Assembly: GCF_020873895.1 (NCBI RefSeq)
Contig: NZ_JAHWGT010000013.1
Coordinates: forward strand, 124,001 to 188,000
Length of the DNA: 64,000 nt
Direction: 5' to 3'
Source: Streptomyces sp. DH12
Lineage (GTDB): Bacteria; Actinomycetota; Actinomycetes; Streptomycetales; Streptomycetaceae
Of this stretch, positions 8,027 to 17,446 are shown piece by piece. Under the pieces are notes generated by a model. The model searched no databases. It saw only the letters and a program-made list of their open reading frames with translations, and had not been told where the DNA came from. Every line of letters begins with the position of its first letter. Position 1 is the stretch's first letter. Position numbers and translations under genes: made by a program.

Positions 8027-9532
8027 GTGAGTTCCCTCTTTCCGGCCCTGACCGCCGGCGGCCCCGACGGCGACGACCGCCCCGCCCTGCGGTTCGGCGA
8101 CCGCGCCCTCACCTACGGCGGGCTCCGCGCCGCGGCCGCCGCCGTGGTCCCGCGCCTGGCCGGCGCCGGGCGGGTCGCGGTGTGGGCCACGCCCTCGCCG
8201 GAGACCTGCGTCGCCGTGGTCGCGGCGCTGCTCGCCGGCGTCCCGGCCGTACCGCTCAACCCCCGCACCGGCGAGCGCGAGCTGACGCACGTCGTCGGCG
8301 ACAGCGAGCCCGCCCTGGTGCTCGCCGCCGCGGGTGACCGGCTCCCCGAGCCGCTCGCCGGCCTGCCGCGCGTCGACGTCGCGGCCGGCGCGCCCGGCGG
8401 CGGCCCGGCCCGTGGCCCGCTGCCCGCCGAACCGGGCCCCGGCGCACCGGCGCTGATCGTGTACACATCCGGCACGACCGGTCCGCCCAAGGGCGCCGTC
8501 CTCTCCCGCCGCGCCCTCGCGACGACCCTCGACGCGCTGGCCGACGCCTGGGCGTGGACGGCGGACGACGTCCTGGTGCACGCGCTGCCGCTGTTCCACG
8601 TCCACGGCCTCGTCCTCGGCGTCCTCGGCCCGCTCCGCCGCGGCGGCGCCGTCCGGCACCTCGGGCGGTTCACCACCGACGGGGTGGCGAGCGCCCTGGC
8701 CGACGGCGGGACGATGCTGTTCGGCGTGCCGACGATGTACCACCGGATCGCCGAGGCCCTGGCCCCGGCCGGGCCCGCCGGCGGCACGGACCCGGCCCCC
8801 GGCGCGGCCGGCGGGCTGGCCCGGGCGCTCGCGGGCGCCCGGCTGCTCGTGTCGGGTTCGGCCGCGCTGCCGCTGCCGGACCACGAGCGGATCACCGCGG
8901 CGACGGGGCGGCGGGTGGTCGAGCGGTACGGCATGACCGAGACGCTGATGAACACGAGCGTCCGTCCGGGCGCCGAGCCGGAGCGCCCCGGCTCCGTCGG
9001 CACGCCGCTGCCCGGCGTGGAGCTGCGGCTCGTCCTCGACGACGGGACTCCGGTCGCCGGGGACGACGGCGAGACGATCGGCGAGGTGCAGGTGCGCGGC
9101 CCGCACCTGTTCACCGAGTACCTGAACCGGCCCGACGCGACCGCCGCCGCGTTCGACGGCGACTGGTTCCGCACCGGCGACATGGCGGTGCGGGACCCGG
9201 ACGGGTCGGTGCGCCTCGTGGGGCGCCGGGCCACCGACCTGATCAAGAGCGGCGGCTTCAAGATCGGCGCCGGGGAGATCGAGAACGCCCTCCTCGCCCA
9301 CCCGGCGGTGCGGGAGGCCGCCGTCACCGGCGAGCCAGACCCGGACCTGGGCGAACGCGTCGTGGCGTGGATCGTCGCCGCCGACGCGGACGCGCCACCG
9401 GCGGTGGCGGACCTCGCGGCCCACGTGGCCGAGCAGCTCGCCCCGCACAAGCGGCCCCGCGCCGTCCGCTACCTCGACGCGCTGCCGCGCAACGACATGG
9501 GCAAGGTGCTCAAGCGGGCCCTCCATGGCTGA
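8027..9532 (+). CDS. matB: Malonyl-CoA synthetase MatB (acyl-CoA synthetase)
   Basis: A 501-residue ANL-superfamily enzyme that converts malonate (and related diacids), ATP and CoA to malonyl-CoA and AMP. The core motifs are the P-loop YTSGTTGPPKGAV, RYGMTETLMN, the hinge FRTGDMAVRDPDG and the C-terminal catalytic Lys in NDMGKVLKRAL. The sequence from MSSLFPAL onward closely follows the characterised S. coelicolor MatB. The GTG start at 8027 follows GAGGAGGA. The stop overlaps the next gene by 8 bp, implying translational coupling with the carboxyltransferase. Confidence 0.95.
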   Translation: MSSLFPALTAGGPDGDDRPALRFGDRALTYGGLRAAAAAVVPRLAGAGRVAVWATPSPETCVAVVAALLAGVPAVPLNPRTGERELTHVVGDSEPALVLAAAGDRLPEPLAGLPRVDVAAGAPGGGPARGPLPAEPGPGAPALIVYTSGTTGPPKGAVLSRRALATTLDALADAWAWTADDVLVHALPLFHVHGLVLGVLGPLRRGGAVRHLGRFTTDGVASALADGGTMLFGVPTMYHRIAEALAPAGPAGGTDPAPGAAGGLARALAGARLLVSGSAALPLPDHERITAATGRRVVERYGMTETLMNTSVRPGAEPERPGSVGTPLPGVELRLVLDDGTPVAGDDGETIGEVQVRGPHLFTEYLNRPDATAAAFDGDWFRTGDMAVRDPDGSVRLVGRRATDLIKSGGFKIGAGEIENALLAHPAVREAAVTGEPDPDLGERVVAWIVAADADAPPAVADLAAHVAEQLAPHKRPRAVRYLDALPRNDMGKVLKRALHG

Positions 9533-10868
9533 GGCGGCGGCACGGCTGACCGCCCGCGCGGCGATAGCGCTGGTGGCGGAGGGGTTCACCGAGCACACGC
9601 CGCCCCCGCCGCCTGCCGGCCCCGCGCCGGCCGACGGGCCGCTGGGCTGGGACGGGTACGGGGAGGCGCGGGCCCGCGCGCGGGAGCGGACCGGCGAGGC
9701 GGAGTCGGCGCTGTACGGGGAGGCGGAGGTGGCCGGGGTGCGGTGCGCCGTCCTCGCCTTCGAGTTCGGCTTCCTCGGCGGGTCGCTCGGCGAGCGCACC
9801 GGCGACCGGATCACCGCCGCGTACCGGCTGGCGCGCGAGCGTCGCCTGCCGCTGGTCTCCCTGGTGGCGACGGGCGGGAGCCGGATGCAGGAGGGCGTGG
9901 TCGCGCTGGCGCAGTTGCAGCGGGTGGCCCGCGAGACGGTGCTGCTGCGCGAGGCGGGGGTGCCGCACGTCGCCGTGCTGCGGGACCCGGCGACCGGGGG
10001 CGGCTGGGCGACGATCGGCGCGGGCGCGGACGTCCTGCTGGCGCTGCCCGGCGCCCAGATCGGCTTCGCCGGGGCGCGGGTGCGGCCGGCGGACGCCGAC
10101 CCGGCGGCGTACACGGCGGAGGGGCAGCTCGCGGCGGGCCAGGTCGACGCGGTGGTCCCGCCCGGGGAGCTGCGCGCGCTGCTGGGACGCTGGCTGACCG
10201 CCCTGACCCGGCCGGCGCCCGGTCCGGTGCCCCCGCCGCGCGCGCTGGGCCAGGCGGCCGGACCGCCGGTGTCCGGCTGGGACGCGGTGCGCCGGGCCCG
10301 CGCCGCGGAGCGGCCCCGCGCCGAGGCGTACCTGGACGCGTACTTCCGGGAGCGGCTGCCGCTCGTCGGGGACCGGTGCGGCGGCACGGACCCGGGGATG
10401 CTGTGCGGCGTGGGGCTGCGCGACGGGCGCGGGGTCGTGTACGCGGCCCAGTGCGGCACGGCGACGCGGCCGGCCGGGTACCGCACGGCGGCGCGGGTGG
10501 TCCGCCTCGCCGACCGGCTGGGCCTGCCGGTGCTGACGCTGGTGGACACGCCGGGCGCCGCGAACGACGCCGAGGCCGAGCGGGCGGGTGCGGGCGCGTC
10601 GATCGCGGAGGTGTTCGCGGCGGTGGCCGGCGCGCGGGTGCCGGTGACGACCCTGGTGGTCGGCGAGGGCGGGTCGGGCGGCGCGCTGGCGCTCGCCGCG
10701 CCGGGCCGCACCTGGGCCACACCGGACAGCTACTTCTCGGTGATCGCGCCGGAGTCGGCGGCGGCCATCCTCAAGCGCCCCGCCGGGGACACCGCCCGCA
10801 CGGCGGAGCAGCTCCGGCTGCGCCCGCAGGACCTGGTGGAGCTGGGAGTCGTGCGCGGCATCGTCTGA
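9525..10868 (+). CDS. Carboxyltransferase-family protein with fused beta/alpha-like halves
   Basis: A 447-residue protein with two crotonase-like halves. Residues ~60-215 resemble an AccD-type beta domain (GFLGGSLGERTGDR, ATGGSRMQEG, DPATGGGWATIGAGAD). Residues ~245-447 resemble an AccA-type alpha domain (VDTPGAANDAEAERAGA, VVGEGGSGGALALA, SVIAPESAAAILKR). There is no Cys4 zinc ribbon, and it is shorter than typical ~520-residue PccB/AccB subunits. Its start overlaps matB by 8 bp, so it probably acts on malonyl-CoA or malonate, as carboxylase or decarboxylase component. No biotin carrier is nearby. Confidence 0.8.
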   Translation: MAEAAARLTARAAIALVAEGFTEHTPPPPPAGPAPADGPLGWDGYGEARARARERTGEAESALYGEAEVAGVRCAVLAFEFGFLGGSLGERTGDRITAAYRLARERRLPLVSLVATGGSRMQEGVVALAQLQRVARETVLLREAGVPHVAVLRDPATGGGWATIGAGADVLLALPGAQIGFAGARVRPADADPAAYTAEGQLAAGQVDAVVPPGELRALLGRWLTALTRPAPGPVPPPRALGQAAGPPVSGWDAVRRARAAERPRAEAYLDAYFRERLPLVGDRCGGTDPGMLCGVGLRDGRGVVYAAQCGTATRPAGYRTAARVVRLADRLGLPVLTLVDTPGAANDAEAERAGAGASIAEVFAAVAGARVPVTTLVVGEGGSGGALALAAPGRTWATPDSYFSVIAPESAAAILKRPAGDTARTAEQLRLRPQDLVELGVVRGIV

Positions 10869-11133
10869 CCGGACCGGACCGGCCCGGCCCGGACCGGAGC
10901 GGTACGGCGCCGCCCGGTACGGCCGGCCGCGGCCCGGCACGGCCCCCGTCCCGCGGGGCGCCCACGGCCGGGAGTACGCGGCCGGGAGTACGCGAGGCGA
11001 CCGCGACCGGACGGCGGGACGACCGGCCGGTGGGCGCGAGGCGTCGGCGCGCGGGCGCGCGGGTGCAGGCCGTGGTCCCGGGCCTCCCGCGCGATCCGGA
11101 CCCGTCGGCGCACGGGCGCGCGGGCGTGCGGCT

Positions 11134-11643
11134 TCAGGGCCGGTGGTCGCCGGGCTCCTCGTCGCCCATGGTCCGCGCGGCGGCGTCGAGCGCGGCGGCG
11201 AGGTCGTTGAGGCGGGCGCGCAGCGTGCGCATCTCGTCGAGGGGCATGCCCGTGACCTCCGCCATCCGGCGCGGGACCCCGGCGGCGCGCTCGCGCAGGG
11301 CGGCGCCGGCCGGCGTGGGCCGCACCGTGACGGACCGCTCGTCCTCGGCGCTGCGGCGCCGCTCCACGTACCCGGCGGCGTCCAGCCGCTTCAGCAGCGG
11401 CGAGAGGGTGCCGGAGTCCAGGCGCAGGTGTTCGCCGATCCGCTTCACGGGCAGTTCGCCGTGCTCCCACAGCACCAGCATCACCAGGTACTGGGGGTAG
11501 GTCAGCCCCAGGTCCTTGAGGGCGACGCGGTAGACGCCGTTGAAGGCGCGGGTCGCCGCGTGCAGCGAGAAGCAGATCTGGTGGTCGAGGCGGAGGAAGT
11601 CCTCGTCCTCCCGGGCGTCGCGGTGCGTGTCGGTGTGGTGCAT
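11134..11643 (-). CDS. ohrR: OhrR-type MarR peroxide-sensing repressor
   Basis: A 169-residue MarR-family protein with the OhrR signature: the sensing Cys in LDHQICFSLHAATRA near residue 24, then TYPQYLVMLVLWEHG and the winged helix SGTLSPLLKRLDAAGYVERRRSAEDERSV. Oxidation of that Cys by organic hydroperoxide releases OhrR from DNA. It is divergent from an ohr gene, with palindromic operator sequences in between. The C-terminus is more acidic and extended than in short OhrR proteins. Confidence 0.93.
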   Translation of the reverse strand: MHHTDTHRDAREDEDFLRLDHQICFSLHAATRAFNGVYRVALKDLGLTYPQYLVMLVLWEHGELPVKRIGEHLRLDSGTLSPLLKRLDAAGYVERRRSAEDERSVTVRPTPAGAALRERAAGVPRRMAEVTGMPLDEMRTLRARLNDLAAALDAAARTMGDEEPGDHRP

Positions 11644-11662
11644 GCCACTAGGCTACCTCCCC

Positions 11663-11688
11663 CAATTTAGTTGTGTGCAATTTAATTG
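11663..11688. promoter_or_regulatory. Candidate OhrR operator: two CAATTTA(A/G)TTG half-palindromes
   Basis: In the ohrR-ohr intergenic region CAATTTAGTTG (11663-11673) is followed 15 bp later by the perfect palindrome CAATTTAATTG (11678-11688). OhrR-family operators are AT-rich palindromes of AATT type, so these are likely binding sites controlling both divergent genes. The surrounding DNA is far more GC-rich, which makes the element stand out. Confidence 0.65.
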
Positions 11689-11740
11689 CCTGCTAGAAAT
11701 GATCTCGACGCACTTCACGACCGAGAGGACGGGACTCCCC

Positions 11741-12154
<414 letters not shown>

Positions 12155-12194
12155 CCGCGCATGCGCCCGCCGGGCACCCGGGGCGTGTCCCGCC

Positions 12195-13550
12195 TCAGAC
12201 GGCCGGGCCCCGCCAGCCCGCGACGGCCGCGGCCTCCAGGCCGCGGGTGCGGTAGCTCTCACCCTCCAGCGTGACGACCTCGGCGTGGTGGGCGAGCCGG
12301 TCCGCGGTCGCGGAGGCGACCCCGCCGTCGCCGAAGACCTCGGCCCACCGCGAGAAGGGCCGGTCGGTCGTGACGAGCAGCGAGGCACGCTCGTAGCGGT
12401 GCGCGACCAGCTGGAAGAAGAGGTTGGCCGACTCGCCGTCGAACGGGACGTACCCGAGCTCGTCCACCACCAGCAGCGGACAGGCGTCGAGCGCCGCCAG
12501 CTCCTCGTCGAGCCGGCCCGCGGCCTTGGCGCGGCGCAGCCGGGCGCCCCACTCCTGCGCCGTCGCGAAGAGCACCCGCTGCCCCGCCTCGCAGGCCCGC
12601 ACACCGAGTGCGACGGCGAGGTGGGTCTTGCCGGTCCCCGGGCCGCCGAGGAAGACGACGTTCTCGCGGCGCGCGACGAAGTCCAGCCGGCCCAGCCGGT
12701 CCAGGACCAGCGGGTCGGGCGCCCGCAGGTGGCCGACGTCGAAGGTCTCCAGCTCCTTGCGGGCCGGGAAGCCCGCCGCCGCGATCCGCTCCTCCGCCGA
12801 GGCCGAGCGCCCGGCGCCCGCCTGCCGCGGAATGGGCCGCAGGGCGGCGCCCGCCTTCGCGGTGCTCACCGCCGTACCGCCCACGCGTGCGTCCCGGGCG
12901 TCCCGCCAGTGCCGGCCGTCTCGGCCCTCTCCGCCGTCCCGGTCGTGTCCGCCGTCCCGGTCGTCCGGGTGGGCGGGGCCGCGCTCGGGTGCGTCGTCGG
13001 GGCGGGCGCCGTGCTCGTGGGCGGTCATCGGCCCGGACATGTACGCCAGGATCAGGGCCGACACGATGAACGCCATGTGGATGACCGTGCCCCACAGCAG
13101 GTCGTGCTGCGGGGTGTGGTGCACGTCGACGAACATCTGGAGCAGGTGAACCGACGAGATGCCGACGATGGCCGTCGCCAACTTCACCTTCAGCACGTTG
13201 GAGTTGACGTGGGAGAGCCACTCCGGCTGGTCCCGGTGCCCCTGGAGGCCGATGCGGGAGACGAAGGTCTCGTACCCGCCGACGATCACCATGATGAGGA
13301 GGTTGGCGATCATGACGACGTCCACGAGCTTGAGCACGGCGAGCATCACGTGCGTCTCGTCGGCCGAGCCGCTCAGGACGTGGTCGATCAGCTTCCACAG
13401 CTCGTTGAAGAACTTGTAGACGTACACGCCCTGCGCGGCCACCAGGCCGAAGTACAGGGGCGCTTGGAGCCAGCGGGTGGCGAAGAGCGCGTAGCCGAGG
13501 GTCGTCATGTGCGACGGGGCGGCGGAGCGGGACGAGTCGAGGCGGGACAC
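12195..13550 (-). CDS. YqhA-type membrane protein fused to an IstB-like AAA+ ATPase
   Basis: One uninterrupted frame (451 residues from the GTG at 13550, six bases after AGGAG; an ATG at 13556 is too close to that site). Residues ~15-180 form a UPF0114/YqhA-like multi-pass membrane protein (RWLQAPLYFGLVAAQGVY, VMIANLLIMVIVGGYETFV). Residues ~185-245 are a His/Asp/Arg-rich tandemly repetitive linker. Residues ~246-451 form an IstB-type ATPase, with Walker A GGPGTGKTHLA near 298, Walker B LLVVDELGYVPFD near 355 and TADRLAHHAEVV at the end. IstB normally assists the IS21 transposase; no istA or inverted ends are seen. A GTG at the linker end could allow separate translation of the ATPase but lacks a ribosome site. 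Confidence 0.82.
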   Translation of the reverse strand: MSRLDSSRSAAPSHMTTLGYALFATRWLQAPLYFGLVAAQGVYVYKFFNELWKLIDHVLSGSADETHVMLAVLKLVDVVMIANLLIMVIVGGYETFVSRIGLQGHRDQPEWLSHVNSNVLKVKLATAIVGISSVHLLQMFVDVHHTPQHDLLWGTVIHMAFIVSALILAYMSGPMTAHEHGARPDDAPERGPAHPDDRDGGHDRDGGEGRDGRHWRDARDARVGGTAVSTAKAGAALRPIPRQAGAGRSASAEERIAAAGFPARKELETFDVGHLRAPDPLVLDRLGRLDFVARRENVVFLGGPGTGKTHLAVALGVRACEAGQRVLFATAQEWGARLRRAKAAGRLDEELAALDACPLLVVDELGYVPFDGESANLFFQLVAHRYERASLLVTTDRPFSRWAEVFGDGGVASATADRLAHHAEVVTLEGESYRTRGLEAAAVAGWRGPAV

Positions 13551-13784
13551 CGGCATCTCCTGCTACGGGGTGGGGAGCGCCATTCTCGCGGTGCACGGGA
13601 GAAAATCTGAATTCCTGCCACTCGTAGGGATTAATAGGCATTCAGTCGGACGGCAGCGGGCCGCTCTCTGTCCGTGGATCACCCTGGCGCGGCCCCCGGC
13701 AGTTGTGCGAATGTCGCTGCGGGTGTGTTCGACGCGTCGCCGGTGACTCGGCGAGGCGGACCACCGGCGAGGGGGCGACACGGG

Positions 13785-16700
13785 ATGGCGCTGCTTTCCG
13801 ACGGCGGCCTGGAGTTCCGGCTGCTGGGGCCGCTGGAGGTCCGGGTGGCCGGCCGCCGGCTCCCGCTCACGGCCCCCCGGCTGCGGCACGCCCTCGCGGC
13901 GCTGCTGCTCCACGCCGACCGTACGGTCTCGGTCGACCAGTTGGCCGAGGGCGTGTGGGAGGACCGGCTCCCCGCGGACCCCGCCAACCAGGTCGCCGTC
14001 TGCGTCTCGCTGCTGCGCCGCCGCTTCGCGCGGGCGGGCGCGCCGGACGGCCTCATCCTCACCACCCCGCCCGGCTACCTCCTCACCACCCGCCGAGCGG
14101 TGCTCGACACGGCCCTGGTCCGCCGCCTCGCCGCCGAGTCCGAAGCCCGCGCCGGGGCGGGCGAGCGGGAGGAGGCCGCCGCGCTGCTGCGGCGCGCGCT
14201 GTCGCTGTGGCGGGGGCCGCTCCTGGAGGGCACCGCCCGGCGGGCCTGGCAACCCGAGGTCCGCGCCTGGGAGGAGGAGCGGCTGGCCCTCCACGCGCGG
14301 TGGGCGGAGCTGGAGTCGGCACTCGGCCGGTACGAGGGGCTCGTCGCGGAGCTGAGCGCCTTGGTCCAGGAGCGTCCCTTCCTGGAGCGTCCCCGCGCCC
14401 AGCTGATGACCGCCCTGTACCGCTCGGGCCGGCGGGCCGACGCGCTGCGGCTGTACCGGGAGGGGGCGCGGCTCCTCGACGAGGAGCTCGGCGTCACCCC
14501 GGGGCCGGAACTGCGCCGCCTCCACGAGGAGATCCTGCGCGACTCCCTCCCCCCGCGCCCGGAGCCGCCCGCACCACCGCGGCCCCCGGCCTCGGCCGTC
14601 CCCGCCACCCCGGCCGCCCCGGCCGTCCCCGCCACCCCGGCCGTCCCCGCCGCCCCGGCCGCCCCGGCCGCCTCGGAGGACCCGGACTCCGCTGCCGTCC
14701 CGGCCGCCGCGGCCACCCCGCCTCCGCCGCCGTCACCCTCGCCGGCCCCGTCCCCGCCGCCGGCCCCCGACTCCGCCCCGCCCCCGCCCCCGCCGGTCGG
14801 GCCGTGCCTGCTGCCCGGCGGCGTGGCGGAGTTCGTCGGCCGGGAGCGCGAGGTGGCGGTGCTGACGGAGGTGCTCGCCCCCGGCGGGCGTCCCGCCGAC
14901 CGGGACGGTACGGCGCTCCCCGCAGCCGGGCGCGTGCCGGTCGCCGAGGTCGTGGGCGCGGGCGGCACCGGCAAGACCGCGCTCGCCCTCCACGTCGCCC
15001 ACGGGTGCCGCCCCGCGTTCCCCGACGGCCAGCTGTACATCAACCTCCGCGGCCTGCACACCGACCCGGTACCGCCGGAGGAGGCCCTGGCCCGGTTCCT
15101 GCGCGAACTGGGCACCCCCGGCCCCGCGATCCCCGACGGCCTGGAGGAGCGCGCCGAGAAGTACCGGGCCCTCCTCGCCGACAGACGTGTGCTGATCATC
15201 CTCGACGACGCGGCGTCCGCCGCACAGATCCGGCCGCTCATGCCGGGGACGGGCAGCTGCGCCGTGGTGGTGACGAGCCGCTCCCGGGTGGCGACGTCGT
15301 TCGCGGCGCGCGTGGTGGAACCGGGGTTGTTCAGCCGGGCGGAGGCGCGGGAGCTGCTGGCGCGGATCGCCGGTGCGGACCGGCCCGCCGCCGAACCGGA
15401 CGCCGCGCGCCGGCTCCTGGAGCACTGCGGCAGGCTGCCGCTCGCGGTGAGCATCGTCGGCGCGAAGCTCGCGGCCAAGCCCCACTGGACGCTCGACCGG
15501 GCGGCCGGCCGTCTCGCCGACGAGCGGCGGCGCCTGGACGAACTGGAGCACGACAGCCTCGCCGTCCGCACCAGTCTCGCCCTCTCCTACCGCGGCATCG
15601 GCCCGGTCGCGCGGCTGCTGCTGCGCCGGCTGGCCGTGCTCGCCCCGCCGGACTTCGCCGACTGGATCGCCCCTCCCCTGCTCGACGCCGCACCGGACGA
15701 GGCGGAGGCGGCGGTGGAGGAACTGGTGGACTCCCGCCTGGTCGATGTCGTGGGGACCGACCGGGCGGGGCAACTGCGCTACCGCGTGCACGAGTTGGTG
15801 CGGCTCTTCGCCGCGGAGCGGGCGGCCGGCTCGGAGACGGAGGAGTCCCGCCGGGCCGCCGTGGCCCGGACGGCGGAGGCGGCCGTCGCGTACGCGGAGA
15901 CGGCGCACCGCCTGGTGTGCGGCGGCGAGTTCACGACCGTGCGCGGGCACCCGACCCGGTACCCGGGGGGCCTGCCCGCCGGGGGCCCGGCCACCGGGGA
16001 CCTGCCCGCCGGGGCAGCGCCCGGTCCGGGGACGGCGCCGGCGGACCCGCTGCGCTGGTACGAGGCGGAGCGGCTGACGCTCACCGCGCTCGTCCGCCAG
16101 GCGGCCGGCCACGGGCTGGGCGGGCAGGCGTGGGACCTGGCGGCGGTCTGCCGCTGCCTGTTCCGCACCCGCGGCCACCACGACGACTGGGCGTCGACCC
16201 ACCGGCACGCCCTGCGCGCCGTCCGCGCGGCGGGTGACCGCCGGGGCAAGGCGGCGACGCTCCTCGGCCTCGGCGAGCTGCACCTCGCGCGGCGCCGGCA
16301 CGCCGAGGCGGTGCCGCTGCTGGAGGAGGCGCACCGCGGGTTCGAGGAGGTGGGCGACGCGTACGGCGCCGCGCTCGCGCTGCGCGGGGCGGCGCGAGCG
16401 GAGCGGTACCGGGGCCGCTACGAGCGGGCGCTGGAGCGCTGGGCACGCTGCCTGCCCGCCCTGCGCGCCGCCGGTGACGAGGAGGCGCGGGCGCAGGTGC
16501 TGCGGTGGACCGGGCTGACGCTGCTGGAACTGCGCGACGTGGACGGCGCCGAACCGTACCTGCGGCGCGCGGAGGAGATCACGCGCCGGCTGCACGGGCG
16601 GGCCGCGGACCGTTCGCGCCTGGCGCCCGCGGCCCTGCTGCGCGGCCGGGGGCGGATGGAGGCGGCGGAGGCGCAGTACCGGCGCGGCCTGGAGGCGGCG

Positions 16701-17138
16701 CGGGCCCTCGGGGACGTGGTGGCGGTCGGCCACGCCTACTTCGGGCTGGGCGGGATCGCCCTGGAGCGGGCCGACTGGGCGGGGGCGGAGTACCTGCTCG
16801 GCCGGTGCGTGGAGCAGGCGCGCACCGTGCGGGACCCGCTGTTGGAGGCGGGCGGGCTGTTCTGCCTGGCCGCCGCGCGCGGGCACACCGGGGACCCCGG
16901 CGCCGCGTACGTGCTGCTGAAGCGTTCCGCGGCGCTCAGCCTCGAACTGGACGCGCCGGTGCGGTACGCGCGCTGCCGGTACGCGCACGCCGCGGTGCTG
17001 GCGGCGCGGGGCGGGGACCGCGCCACGGCGGCGGCGCTGCGCGCCGAGGCGGACGCCGCGGTCGCGGGCACGGGCTCCGCGCGGGCCGCGGCGGCGTTCC
17101 CCGGCGACGGGGTCGCGCATTACCCGCTCGTTCCCTGA
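13785..17138 (+). CDS. SARP-NB-ARC-TPR (AfsR-type) transcriptional regulator
   Basis: A 1117-residue regulator. Residues ~6-100 are an OmpR-like winged helix (LEFRLLGPLEVRVAGR, QLAEGVWEDRLP, GYLL). Residues ~105-250 are a bacterial transcriptional activation domain. A Pro/Ala-rich linker spans about 255-345. An NB-ARC ATPase follows, with Walker A GAGGTGKTAL near 390 and Walker B RVLIILDDAAS. The C-terminal half is TPR-like. AfsR-type SARPs activate secondary-metabolite genes by binding direct repeats near -35. The ATG at 13785 directly precedes the DNA-binding domain. It faces into the biosynthetic cluster and is its likely activator. Confidence 0.93.
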   Translation: MALLSDGGLEFRLLGPLEVRVAGRRLPLTAPRLRHALAALLLHADRTVSVDQLAEGVWEDRLPADPANQVAVCVSLLRRRFARAGAPDGLILTTPPGYLLTTRRAVLDTALVRRLAAESEARAGAGEREEAAALLRRALSLWRGPLLEGTARRAWQPEVRAWEEERLALHARWAELESALGRYEGLVAELSALVQERPFLERPRAQLMTALYRSGRRADALRLYREGARLLDEELGVTPGPELRRLHEEILRDSLPPRPEPPAPPRPPASAVPATPAAPAVPATPAVPAAPAAPAASEDPDSAAVPAAAATPPPPPSPSPAPSPPPAPDSAPPPPPPVGPCLLPGGVAEFVGREREVAVLTEVLAPGGRPADRDGTALPAAGRVPVAEVVGAGGTGKTALALHVAHGCRPAFPDGQLYINLRGLHTDPVPPEEALARFLRELGTPGPAIPDGLEERAEKYRALLADRRVLIILDDAASAAQIRPLMPGTGSCAVVVTSRSRVATSFAARVVEPGLFSRAEARELLARIAGADRPAAEPDAARRLLEHCGRLPLAVSIVGAKLAAKPHWTLDRAAGRLADERRRLDELEHDSLAVRTSLALSYRGIGPVARLLLRRLAVLAPPDFADWIAPPLLDAAPDEAEAAVEELVDSRLVDVVGTDRAGQLRYRVHELVRLFAAERAAGSETEESRRAAVARTAEAAVAYAETAHRLVCGGEFTTVRGHPTRYPGGLPAGGPATGDLPAGAAPGPGTAPADPLRWYEAERLTLTALVRQAAGHGLGGQAWDLAAVCRCLFRTRGHHDDWASTHRHALRAVRAAGDRRGKAATLLGLGELHLARRRHAEAVPLLEEAHRGFEEVGDAYGAALALRGAARAERYRGRYERALERWARCLPALRAAGDEEARAQVLRWTGLTLLELRDVDGAEPYLRRAEEITRRLHGRAADRSRLAPAALLRGRGRMEAAEAQYRRGLEAARALGDVVAVGHAYFGLGGIALERADWAGAEYLLGRCVEQARTVRDPLLEAGGLFCLAAARGHTGDPGAAYVLLKRSAALSLELDAPVRYARCRYAHAAVLAARGGDRATAAALRAEADAAVAGTGSARAAAAFPGDGVAHYPLVP

Positions 17139-17446
17139 CCGCCGCGGCGCACTCGGCGCCCCTTCGCCGCCCGTTCACCGGCCCGGGGAAATGCAGCCGG
17201 AAAGCGACTCTGTCGATTCGGTTCCTTCTCGATGTCATCTCCGTCTCCGCTGGTCGGACCGGGTTTGGCGAAAATTGGCACATGCATCTTGACCGTGCTT
17301 GCCGCCCGTTTTCCGAACTGCTCATGATGGGTCGCGAATCGGCGGGCCGAAAACGGACCGCGGAATAGGAGCGTGCGCGCATCCGGAATGGGACGGGTGT
17401 TTCCCGTCCGGTGGGCGGCGCCGGGGCCTCGGGGAAAGGGGCGGAC
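17139..17446. other. Intergenic region upstream of the biosynthetic operon
   Basis: About 300 bp without a credible gene. It is AT-richer than its surroundings between 17190 and 17370 (for example GGCGAAAATTGGCACATGCATCTT), as expected of a promoter region. A TTGACC hexamer is at 17289-17294, but no good -10 lies at normal spacing. This is the natural place for binding by the SARP encoded just upstream; no clear heptamer direct repeats could be fixed by eye. Confidence 0.4.

Noticed and set aside
7751-10720. A 989-codon minus-strand open frame opposite matB and the carboxyltransferase
   Set aside because: Composition is Arg/Pro/Ser/His-rich with no domain. It is antisense to two well-supported enzymes and open only because stop codons are rare at this GC content.
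12195-12900. An IS21 insertion sequence
   Set aside because: Only the IstB-like helper domain is present. No IstA transposase, terminal inverted repeats or target duplication were found, and the frame is continuous with the membrane domain.
17289-17328. A complete promoter from TTGACC to CATGAT upstream of the MFS gene
   Set aside because: The spacing between hexamers is about 28 bp, too long for a sigma-70-type promoter, so only the intergenic region was described.
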